DNA from: Antedon mediterranea
Lineage: Eukaryota; Echinodermata; Crinoidea; Comatulida; Antedonidae
Reading direction: 5' to 3'
Length of the DNA stretch: 64,000 bases
Assembly: GCF_964355755.1 (NCBI RefSeq)
Contig: NC_092677.1
Span: 5,771,001-5,835,000 of the forward strand
Made by a program: the position numbers and the translations under genes. The notes below the pieces were generated by a model. It ran no database searches and had not been told where the DNA came from. It saw only the letters and a program-made list of their open reading frames with translations. Position 1 is the first letter of the stretch, and every line of letters begins with the position of its first letter. Below, in pieces: positions 53,836 through 63,533 of this stretch.

Positions 53836-55467
53836 AAATGTTTGTCAATCACTTTTATGGAAAATGGAGATTATGTGAACACGCTTTAAGTATGAAGAAG
53901 CATAAGGTACATCTACTACATTATTGATGACTATAACTTAATAAAATCCTCTAAATAATTCCTCAACTACAGTAGTAACAAAAAAACACGTCGAAAAGTG
54001 ACAAACCCATCTATAGTCTATACTGCACCATTGAGTCACACAATTGGCTTGCAGATTAATCGTTGACATTAAAATCTATTTGATCTATGCCTATGATTGT
54101 ATAGCGCCCCCTACAATATAAAACTTTATGCTGTAATTAAGCTAATGAATTATTTATGATTGAATTGTATAGGTAACTTGTTGCTAAATAAACTTTTATA
54201 TAATAATTAACACTCATCAATTTATAAAAAGAAATTACGTAAATTGTAATTAATAAATATGTATAAAAATAATATGTGTCCATGACCAAAGTAAAGTGTT
54301 TTCCTTTTAAAAAAAGAAAAAATATATTATGGAATAAAGCAGGTAGGCCTACAGCAGGCTTTTTGTACAAATCATAGGTTAGCATCAATATACTTTTTTT
54401 AACCATTAGACATACTTTTAGTTTGATTTACGTATTTGTTAACATGAAATTAAACATAACAATATTTCCACGTATTCGAAGGTAACTAAATCAGGTCATT
54501 CTTAGAAAAGTGATAACTAATGTAGTTGTTAGTTTACTGTAATCATGATTGTAAATAAGTTTATTATCTAGAATTAATGAAATCATTAAAACCAACATAG
54601 TGATTGCTATTAATATTATCATTATTATTATTATTACCATCGGTTTCTTTTATCATTATATTATTACATTTCTCTTTTCTATTTTATTTCGTTTTCTATA
54701 CGGTTTAATAGAGCACTGTAGTTAGCATTTCTCTACTGAGGGGCAACCGTATATTGAAATCTATAATTCTAATGAATGTTCAAATGACAAAATTTTCCAA
54801 TGTATAAAACATTTGTTAAACCGTAATCACCAAAAAGTGATGTTCCCATATGAACATGATGATCACTATTATAATATGGCATTATCACATTTGGACACAT
54901 CGCACCTAAAGTCTGATAGTGCAGACAGAGCTTTAGAATAACACAGGTATGAAACTCATTGTCATTGTATCGTAAGCATGGTTGATTTCTAAAAATATAA
55001 ATGTATTTTTTGTCTTTTATACTTTGTATGATTTGTTACTTTTTATAAACATTAATTTCACGAGGTTCATTAAAATATGTTACAAACGGGTCAACATTGT
55101 ACATTCATACAAACGTAATTGTTCAAAACATTAATGTTAATACGTTCATGTACATTAATTCGGTTTATGGTTATATACTGTAATACAATTTACAATTTCA
55201 AAAATGATACCGGTTTTATAATATATAATAATTACACAATAAATGGAGTACGCGATACAATAACGTGTATTTTATTGCTAATTTTCTTTTTTCACTACCG
55301 GCGTATGGCCGTTTTCTTTGATCCGATACTGTATTTTTTAATTTAAAACCATTGCTTGTTCTTATCAATTTCATTCGTGTAAGGTCAAGCTTTGCTGGTG
55401 GTGGTGGACATTTGGTGACAACTTTTAACAATAACACATAAAGTCTAACCCAAATTGTTATTAGATA
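53836..55467. other. Intergenic region between E and F
   Basis: AT-rich; only the MITE at 54826 and an (ATT)n tract at about 54615-54640 are recognised. Confidence 0.45.
54826..54934 (+). mobile_element. MITE of the same family, second copy
   Basis: It ends GTCTGATAGTGCAGACAGAGC and contains GTTCCCATATGAACATGATG. Confidence 0.55.
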
Positions 55468-55513
55468 ATGGCAACATATATGTTTTTGCTCTTTCTCATC
55501 CAACAGACGACAG
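55468..55513 (+). CDS. Unit F exon 1: signal peptide
   Basis: ATG three bases after a GTTATTAG acceptor-like site, 15 codons, ACA G|GTAAG donor. Confidence 0.7.
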
Positions 55514-55799
55514 GTAAGATATCATTGTAATAAAGTGAAGAAAATTGATGGGGTGGGGTTGTGAATTGTGTCAGTTTCGCCCCTCGGCCGAAAAAAGTGT
55601 TATTTGTCTAGTATAAAGATATGATACAAGGAATGAAAGTACCTGGAAGGATCTACTACCGTATTCGATATCGACACCGGTGGACCTTTTTGCAGAGTAA
55701 ATTGAAGTGGTGAACTACGATATATCAGTGAATTTTTGACAATATTATGTGTACAGGTATTTAAATATTAATTTCCCACATTGCTTCTGTTACCTACAG

Positions 55800-56150
55800 A
55801 AAAGAAGAGCATCAGTAGAAATTCATTCTAAACAAGATCTACAATACCAAGATGTGCAACTTTCTTCATTCCCCTCCGTGTACATCGATTCTAACATAGA
55901 CAACGGTGTTATCTATGCAAATACAGAGGCCGGCAATATGTCGGATAGGTGGCCGAAGGAAGACGGAGCCGGCAAAATGCTGGATGCGTGGCCCAAGGAT
56001 GACGTAAGCAGGAACATGGCGGATGAATTGCCAAAGGGCGGCGTTACGGTGAAATTTTCGGATGCGTGGCCAAAGAGCGGCGTTACGGTGAACATGTCGG
56101 ATGCGAGGCCGAATAAGGATGAACTCAATTATGAAGTTGTGAATTATTAG
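55800..56150 (+). CDS. Tyrosine tail exon with five 13-residue repeats
   Basis: Phase-0 exon after TACCTACAG. It starts KRRASVEIHSKQDLQYQDVQ with YQDV-x8-YIDS, a weakened ITAM-like pair, followed by VIYANTE. Then come five repeats of 13 residues (39 bp) of the type NMSDAWPKDD/GG V, richer in GC than the surroundings. It ends ELNYEVVNY; LNYEVV is an L-x-Y-x-x-V ITIM. The acidic, Trp/Pro-containing repeats are not known to me from other receptors. Confidence 0.8.
   Translation, partial: KRRASVEIHSKQDLQYQDVQLSSFPSVYIDSNIDNGVIYANTEAGNMSDRWPKEDGAGKMLDAWPKDDVSRNMADELPKGGVTVKFSDAWPKSGVTVNMSDARPNKDELNYEVVNY
55930..56124 (+). repeat. 39-bp coding minisatellite, five units
   Basis: Units share GGCAA.ATG.CGGAT.GGTGGCC-like cores with in-frame length 39 bp, so copy-number change would not break the frame. 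Confidence 0.8.
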
Positions 56151-56305
56151 ATCCAAAAATGTTGTTGAATAAGAGTGATAGATTTTAGTTTCAACAACTT
56201 CTATAGCTAGTTGTCTTGTTGTTGTTTTATTGAAAAGTCTAAATTATCAAGCTTTATTTCTCGATTTGTTCTCTTATATTTGTATTGTATAAAATCTGTA
56301 TAAAG

Positions 56306-56435
56306 AAGCTATGTCTACACTCTATCAAACTAAGTGTGAAATGCCCAAATATGGTAGTGATATGAGATCATCAGGTCCATATATGGTCACATGACATTGT
56401 TTTTGTCACATCAAATTTGAGTGTAAACAGAACAT
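56306..56435 (+). mobile_element. MITE with GTCTACACT ends, third copy
   Basis: It opens AAGAAGCTATGTCTACACTC and closes AGTGTAAACAGAACATGG, with inner CCATATATGG. Confidence 0.55.
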
Positions 56436-56439
56436 GGCT

Positions 56440-56527
56440 AGCCCAGTCACGTGTCCAAATTTGAGTTAGTGCTTACCGACCGACCGACATAGTGAGCTAT
56501 TAGAGTCGCGTTGCACGCGATTAAAAA
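56440..56527 (+). repeat. GTCGCG-hairpin repeat, copy 4
   Basis: Partial copy with CCGACCGACCGACATAGTGA and the terminal hairpin GTCGCGTTGCACGCGA, directly after the MITE. Confidence 0.65.
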
Positions 56528-58410
56528 TAAAATATTACACTAAATATACATTATACGGTAAGTGAGATCATGGCGGTATTGTTAATTTTACTTCCATGTC
56601 GTGATAGTTTGTACGTTTATTTGTTCGTTATTCAAATGTTTGTTACTGTATGCATAGAGCTTGGATCCAAGGTTTGGGCCAAAATCGGGTCAAAATGCCC
56701 ACTTTTTCGGATTGTACTGGAAAGGTTTTAAACTAAATTTGAAAGCCGCAATGCAATTTCTTAATATAGGCCTAAAATGAGCAAAATAGCAATTAGAAAA
56801 ATTACAAATACTGTTACTATTGATATTGACATGGATTGTATGTTCAATTGTATTTCATTTTTATGGCAAAAATTGTATTTCTAATACAATATAATACTGA
56901 ATAAAATAGCAATAGAGATTGTGTGTTGTTCGTGTGTGTATGGAACGTTTGAATATCCAATTCAATTACTGTAACTTTTGTCGCATTTTTTTTTATCTGT
57001 TTGTTCTATTCTTAGTTCGTATTGCTAAAGTATACAATGAAAATGAAACTACCGTTTCTAATGTAAAGAAAAACGTACTTTTGTACTGATAAACAAAATG
57101 ATAAATAATTGGAGTAGTTCTTGACGTAAAACAAAGTATAAAAGGTAAAAGTTAAATTTAGATTATGCCCTTTCAATTCGAGGTTGTTTTAAAGAATTTT
57201 CTAAATACATTTACACTCTTAGTAACTTGACATGACATACTTTGAATGAATAAAACTAAAAAAAAACTAATTGTATCAATGAAGATAATGAAGATAATGT
57301 ACAAGGCCATGAGGATATGGCCACTATATTAAATATTTCTAGAATGTTGTTAGGAATACTATATAATAATGACGAACACACAATTTCATTATTTTTTTCT
57401 GAAATGTTATAAAGAAGCTTCGAGAATTTTACATATCCGACACAACGGTTTAATTAAAAGTATATTGACATTATTGATTTCAAAGTTATAAAAACTGAAA
57501 ACAAAATAATGGGAATGTTAAAGTAGTTGTATGACGCAATACAATAGAGAAGCTTTACTTCGTATTTAACAACATTTTAGTCGCGTGCAACTTTTGACAG
57601 TAACTTGAGCAAGCGACTGCCAGCCATGTAGGCCTATATGGCCTTGTTAAAGTATGATTTTCACTTTAATCTATAATTAAATCGTTTGTGAAAGTAATTT
57701 GGACTGTTGAGTAGACAAACAGCATATGGTTTATAGGAACGGTAATGCACAGAACGTGATGGTTATTTCGAGACACAAGCAACGGTAGTCATCTCCTCAC
57801 CTGAACACGTCACGCGTGCTTTATGGTGTGTTCCTGCGTTAGACAAGCTAGATTTGCGAAGTCCAAAGGAAGAACTAATTTATTTTTATTTAATGGATTT
57901 AGAAAAATCAAAGTGAATTCACAGTCTGCCCATACTATAATAATATACATAAAATATGATGTTTTAGTTCCAACAAAAGTTGGGGAACTTTGGCCTACCG
58001 CGTGCAGCGCTTTCGCTTCGTACTGATCGATCATTTTTTATTTTTGAAAAGTTTCAAAATGACTTCATAAATGTTGGTATCGTATCGAACGGTAAATCGA
58101 TTATAGTCTCGATAAGAACGGAACGGATTATACTGGACTTATATACGCATGCGCAGATTAATATGTTTTATAATAATTACAATATCCTTTCATATCTACC
58201 GTCACGATGTGAAAGCTCACGACTGTGACGCGACATTGTGCGGTTTATGGTTATTTTTTATTGTATATTAAAACTTGACACAATTGCATTGATGTACGTT
58301 ACAGGCTATACTCTCGTACTTGACGTTGCATTTGGAAAGAGACCTGATTGGAAGCTATTTGAACTAAGTCTAACCAAACTAAAGCCTATTACGAATCGTA
58401 TTTTAGAGAT
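56528..58410. other. Intergenic region before receptor G
   Basis: AT-rich. Frames around 57823-58456 have no recognisable domain. The upstream part of receptor G may lie here, but no clear first exon was found. Confidence 0.4.
57576..57650 (-). repeat. GTCGCG repeat fragment, copy 5
   Basis: Reverse fragment: TTTTAGTCGCGTGCAAC at one end and GGCCTATATGGCCTTGTT at the other, with the CCGA tract missing. Confidence 0.5.
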
Positions 58411-58456
58411 ATGGCAACTTACCTGTTTCTGCTGTTCCTTATTCAACAAACGATAG
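58411..58456 (+). CDS. Receptor G exon 1: signal peptide
   Basis: MATYLFLLFLIQQTI with phase 1 donor G|GTAAG; TTTTAGAG just upstream may act as acceptor of a 5' UTR intron. Confidence 0.8.
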
Positions 58457-61400
58457 GTAAGATAGTGCAAGGTTTGATATGGGAGTAGGGTGTGGTTGAT
58501 GCTCTTCTCAAAGTCAAATGAAATATATCATGGGTTCGTCTACATAGTCTAAATAGTTCGTCACTGGGTAGACGAAACCATGATATATTTTTATTTCACT
58601 TTATTTTAATACAAAAATACATAGAGAACTGGACTATTGTGTGTAAAATGCCAGTTTTACCCGACAGCGGAGTAATCGCGTATCGCGTCGACGAACAGAT
58701 AGCATTATCCTATTATAATTATTTTAACAAATTATTTTATTTTTAGTCTCTCATGTTCTACTATTGAACGACGATAAAACGTTCTTTTAATACAATAAGT
58801 TGTGTTTGTTATATTATCTGATCTTATCTTATCAAATATTACTATCATTAAGATGATCGAAATTAACTTTCTTTTTAGCTTCACAGACTAGACGTCTGCC
58901 GATAATCGAAGGTGAGCAACTATTAGTGATCCCAGCTTTATCTTGTCTGTCACCTGCTGAAGTAGATTCGACCAGTTGGTTCAATGGTACAGGAACACAT
59001 CCAACTAAATTACTCGTTAATTCTGCTAATAATTCTAAATTTGGCAATTTCCTAATCAATGACATTTATGGCGATTTGATTATACAACGCGTAAAGAGGG
59101 AGGATGCTGGGCTTTACACTTCACATGTAGTTGCAATTGACGAAGTAAACGGTTACACAAATACGTATCATTTAGAAATATACTGTAAGTTATTACGGGT
59201 TTTATTGTTAGTAGCAACAGTAGTTACATAATGTAAAAGATTATCTAAGGTGATATAACTATTAAACAGGTATTGTCCCCAAAAAAAACATGAACAATTA
59301 ATATTAAATTAAATCAGACTTTGAATAGGTTACTTTGTAGTTTTAATAAAGTTAATCCCTTCCGTAAAAAAAATAAACAAACAAAAATAATGTTGTTTGA
59401 TATAAAATGACAAAATAAATGGTCAAATTCAACCAAAAATTCATTGGCTGGCAGCCAATTTGACTATTTTGTTTTAAAATTACAGTTTTTTCATGTAAAT
59501 ATATATATTTTTTTCGATTCAATTTTTGTTCAAAGTGGCTAACTATGTGACATAAAATGGCATATTCAACAAACAAATATTTAATTTAATTATTAGTTTT
59601 ATTATAGTTTATTAAACTATTTACTATTAGACCATATCTAGGCAAACTGTAGTAATCTAGGAAGTGTGGCTTCGAGGCAACGTAAACAATTTCATGTTTA
59701 GTACATTCTAACTTCTGGAAATGACAATTACAAATCTAAAAAGTTTGTATGATGAAAATGTAAAATGCTTATAGGCCTATTCTTCTATTAGCCTATTTTT
59801 ACTGGCGTCATTTATTCTAAACCCACTTTTTTCTCTATCCAAAGATATTGATTTTCCAACTCTCACATCCTACACTGAAAACAACAGTAGTGAGATCAAC
59901 AATGTTATATTTCACTGCGAATGGGGTGAAATTTATCCCCAAAACGATCCGAACATAACGTGGATACACAATGGAAAAACTCTTGACATAGACACGAAAA
60001 CGACCAAATACAATGTGATCACAAAAGAGAAAACAAGTACACTGGTTTTTCATCAATTTTCTGACACCGACTTTGGGAACTATGCTTGTCGTATCACCGT
60101 TGAAACAAAGAAAGGCAATATGACCAAGACGAGTAATTTAGAGGAGATTGGGCCGCAAAAAGCGGTTTCTAGTAAGTTACCGGTATAAATACAATTTCCT
60201 ATGGGAAGCGACTGTAGGGCCTACAAATTATTATAAAATAATATGAATAATGTGTGAAGGCAATAATAATCATTTTTATGTTATAGATGTTGATGAAGAC
60301 ACTAGTAGCAATAAAAGCATCAGAAAAAGATCCCTAGGCCTGTGGTTCATTGTGTTTGTGTGTGCGACGGTATTTATTGTTTGCGTTATTGGCGTTTTAT
60401 TGTCAATTACCAACAGAAAGAGTAAGAATGTAATTTATTTCTATTTCATATTTAAAAAAATGATATTGTGCACTTCCAAATTATTGAATTAACTCTTAAA
60501 TCTACTTTAAAAAAAATTAAATAAAGCAAGAATCTATACTAAAGGGGGCGCTATGTCTTTAATAAATGTATCATTCTTTCAATATGTAACGAGATAGTTT
60601 TCAGTAGAGTTTCAATGTTAAAAGCAACTCTTTAGTTTCAAGTGCTGCATTAACATATTGGTACCACATTTCAACTAACGTGTGCAATACGCATTACATT
60701 GTCACTAGTCTATAGAGGGCGATCTATATTTAATACTACCAGAGCCGGCCATATAAAGAGTTACGACATTGAAAATTAGAAGCCATTTTTGTGTCAAAGA
60801 ATTCGCACGCTGAGGGCGCGCGCGTCTCTTTTGTATAGCGTTTTCCTGTAGTTCCATGCATTATTTTTAGATTTTGTTGTCAATGAAATAACGCTTAGAT
60901 TCCGTTTTTATTTTAGTAAATAATGTTATTAATGGTATTAATTTGGTAACATATATATATTGTGTCTATAATAACAAAAGAATAAATGCTAGGGCCTACA
61001 TGCAAGTCAGGATACATCAAAGCATGAACCAATACAAAAAACACACAAATTCACCCCTCTTTTATACAGTATATGGCTCTCTGTGTGTTTTTGACACAAA
61101 CTTTCAGAGACTCGTTCATCATTTCATTTGTAATAATTTGCCTTTATTATTTTAATATTGTTCATACCTATTCAATATATTAACAAATATATCCACGACA
61201 CTTTATTATTTTATTTAGTCATCAAAGCATGCATTATGAATTGAAAATATTACATAATTGTTATTAATGGGACGTAGTTATGGGATGTTTTGTTCCAAAA
61301 TCAATCAATCGAACGTTATAATGTACTAGCGTACGCGCGCGCAATATTCTTTGGCGCAAGTGGTTCTGTACGCTGTGCACGTCGATATTCCACCGTAAAA

Positions 61401-62080
61401 TGTGCAATTACATTTTTTTAATATAAGAAAAAGTTTAAAGTAATTTCTTGCTCCTATACTTTACATGCATTAACGGAGACAAGTTTGACACAAATTGATC
61501 TGCATATCACGTGACTTAAATCCAATGTCGTAACTCTTTATATATATGGCTCTGAATACTACTGTACCTGATAGAGAGTGTGCTATATTTTAAAACCGAA
61601 TAGTTCAGTTCAACTAATAATGCTGTACGTAATTTGTGAATACTGTTTCAATTATTACAAAAACAATTACGAATTGAATTTTTTTAATGATACATTAATT
61701 GTTAAATGGTTTGTTGGTGGCGATACTGAGGCGGTTACTTATATCACCCAGTAGGGCCTACTGCCAGAGGCAACTGATCATTTTCTAAATAATCCCTAAA
61801 TCAGTGAAAAGGCAGATATATGTTGTATGTCACCCAATAACGTTTTATTATTGTGTCTATAGGGAAAAGAGATAGCAGAAATTTATATCAAACATCAGAA
61901 TTTACTTCAAGCATTACAGGAGGCCCGGACAACGGAGATAATTTACCGGTACCTCCATCATACCTAGACGTTACCGAACATGTCAATATTCCGGATGTAT
62001 GTGATGGCACTACTATGGCAACTATTGAAACAGAAACTATTTCAGTAAATTGTTTAGTGTATGATGAAATTCCAAACTGA
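58411..62080 (+). CDS. Receptor G: two-Ig receptor with ITIM-like tail
   Basis: Coding exons: 58411-58456, 58879-59184, 59845-60171, 60287-60421, 61863-62080; 1032 nt, 343 aa, consistent phases. Order: signal peptide, V-like Ig, C-x-W Ig, membrane helix, tail. The membrane exon ends in phase 1 instead of phase 0, and the tail is unrelated in sequence to those of A-F. The tail has SYLDV (YxxV) and CLVYDEIPN near the end, an L-x-Y-x-x-I ITIM. It lacks the YxxL-x8-YxxL pair, so it would be an inhibitory member if the motif works. Confidence 0.85.
58879..59184 (+). CDS. Receptor G exon 2: divergent V-like Ig
   Basis: A 306-nt phase 1-1 exon: IIEGEQLLVIPALSCLS, TSWFNGTG, FGNFLINDIYGDL and DAGLYTSHVV. 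One Cys lies beyond the B strand and the F-strand Cys is Ser. Confidence 0.84.
59270..59596 (+). mobile_element. MITE with TATTGTCCCC end, copy 2
   Basis: Matches 9808-10129 over nearly its whole length, including TTCATTGGCTGGCAGCCAAT, but its right end is worn. It lies in receptor G intron 2. Confidence 0.72.
59845..60171 (+). CDS. Receptor G exon 3: C-x-W Ig
   Basis: A 327-nt phase 1-1 exon: FHCEWGEIYPQNDPNITW and FGNYACRITVETK. Confidence 0.88.
60287..60421 (+). CDS. Receptor G exon 4: transmembrane helix
   Basis: A 135-nt phase 1-1 exon: a basic SIRKRS before the helix LGLWFIVFVCATVFIVCVIG and VLLSITNRK after it. The donor A|GTAAGA joins A to GG of the next exon (Arg). Confidence 0.82.
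61863..62080 (+). CDS. Receptor G exon 5: cytoplasmic tail
   Basis: A 218-nt terminal exon after GTGTCTATAG: KRDSRNLYQTSEFTSS, PPSYLDVTEHVNIPD and CLVYDEIPN with TGA. Confidence 0.82.
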
Positions 62081-62189
62081 TTTATTTAAAACTAGTTATA
62101 CGCATGCTCGGTCCTTTTCGATTCTATTAGCCTAAATACATTACATTTGCAAAAATACGTATAAATTCTACTCAGCGTACGCCAAAAGT

Positions 62190-62306
62190 AACAAGGCCAA
62201 CAGCCATAAGTCGCGTGATAGTGATACCGGACCGACAGACAGACCGACAGACCGACCGACCGACATAATAAACTATAGAGTCGCCGCGCGTCCACGCGAC
62301 TAAAAA
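62190..62306 (+). repeat. GTCGCG-hairpin repeat, copy 6
   Basis: A full copy: AACAAGGCCAACAGCCATAA, CCGGACCGACAGACAGACC and terminal GCGTCCACGCGACTAAAAA. Confidence 0.75.
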
Positions 62307-62484
62307 TGCTAGCGGGAACCATAACCATTATATAACCAGGACCTACTAAACAACGTCGATGTCGCCGTACGTTTGGCTATGTAGGCCTACAACTGTTCGA
62401 GATTAAGTTCTTTATGGGTACAGCATTCATAGATATAGAACCTCACTTTATAGTCTATCTCGTAAATATACCGTAAAATCTAAT

Positions 62485-62490
62485 AATAAA
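62485..62490 (+). promoter_or_regulatory. Possible polyadenylation signal of receptor G
   Basis: AATAAA about 400 bases after the stop; it would place the GTCGCG repeat at 62190 inside the 3' UTR. Confidence 0.35.
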
Positions 62491-62986
62491 CTTTATTTAT
62501 CATGATAGTCGAGATCCATGATTATGAAGTAAATCCTTCAGATAACGTTAGCATACAATATGAAATACTCAGTAGTTCTGAACAGCCGGTTCAAGCACTC
62601 ATACGAGACAAGCCTAGCTAGGATATAATAAGAACAAGTCTTAAAGGGCTACTGAAAGACACAAGCGAACTATGCTGTTTTCTAACTAATAGTGATATAT
62701 TATATTAAAAATAAAAGTAAACTTTTAATAATGCAAAAATTAACATTCTTAGACCGAATAATTTGTTTGTCTTATTTCGGAGAAAAGTTTTTTTTTATCT
62801 AAGTAGGAAGGTGTCGGCCAAAACATTAGTGTCGCAAACAGTACGGCAGTTAAAACAAAATCATTTGCATTGTAATTTAAATGATCACTAACTCAGAGTA
62901 GATTAGTAAACAATGGTGTACTTATTAACGGTAATGATACACTTTTACTTTCACTCCATATTGCATTATTGCTATTTTTCTTACAG

Positions 62987-63090
62987 AAAAGACGAATAAA
63001 AGAAATCCATATTCTTCTTTCTTATTCTGTCTTATTCTTTCTTATTTCTTCATTTCCATTCATCATACATATTCATAAACATACATAAAA
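62987..63090 (+). pseudogene. Remnant of a tail exon
   Basis: TTTTACTTTCACTCCATATT, a pyrimidine-rich stretch and TTACAG|AAAAGACGAATAAAAG closely follow the intron end and first codons of the C/D tail exon (KRR...). After about 20 bases the sequence changes to TCTT repeats. No tyrosine motif is left. Confidence 0.6.
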
Positions 63091-63372
63091 AAGAAACAAA
63101 GAGAAAAAAAGAATGGAAAGGGGGAATCTCGAAAGCATAGATTTATAGAAGAAGAAGCTAACTTGCTTTTTACTTTAAATTAATACAGACTATAAAATAT
63201 AAACAATTTAAAAAAAGCTTTTTTTCCTTAAGCAATATCGTTTAAATAATGATTATAATTATACTCCAGGAATAATTGATTGTTTTTTTTAAATCATGCA
63301 ATTATGAAAAATGTAATAAAAAAGAAAACATATACATGTGACTAACTGTTACGTTGCTCCGGTTTCTACTGT

Positions 63373-63533
63373 AAAGCTCAGTCTACTTATTAAACTTTAT
63401 GTGACAAGAAAATGTGATGTGCCCATATATGGACATTATGATGTCATTTCACTACAATATTTGGGCATATCACTACTATATTATTTAGGAACTACATTTT
63501 AATCAAACTAGTTTGATAGTGTAGACAGAGCTT
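63373..63533 (+). mobile_element. MITE with GTCTACACTATCAAAC ends, fourth and fullest copy
   Basis: It starts AAAGCTCAGTCTAC and ends GTTTGATAGTGTAGACAGAG with CTT, with inner GTGCCCATATATGGACATTA. About 160 bp. Confidence 0.7.

Larger units (their letters stand above)
55468..56150 (+). pseudogene. Unit F: signal peptide exon next to a tail exon, ectodomain missing
   Basis: Exon 55468-55513 (MATYMFLLFLIQQTT, phase 1 donor) is a sister of receptor G exon 1. Only 286 bases later the phase-0 tail exon 55800-56150 begins. No Ig or membrane exon lies between them on either strand, and the phases do not fit. A deletion probably removed the middle. The tail exon is open for 117 codons. Confidence 0.65.

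Noticed and set aside
57823-58456. Short frames before receptor G
   Set aside because: No domain, no splice partners and no similarity to other units; the last one merely overlaps the signal peptide exon in another frame.
62092-62328. 78-codon minus-strand frame with Ser/Leu/Cys repeats
   Set aside because: It is produced by the GTCGCG-hairpin repeat; the same effect gives the frame at 28641-28856.
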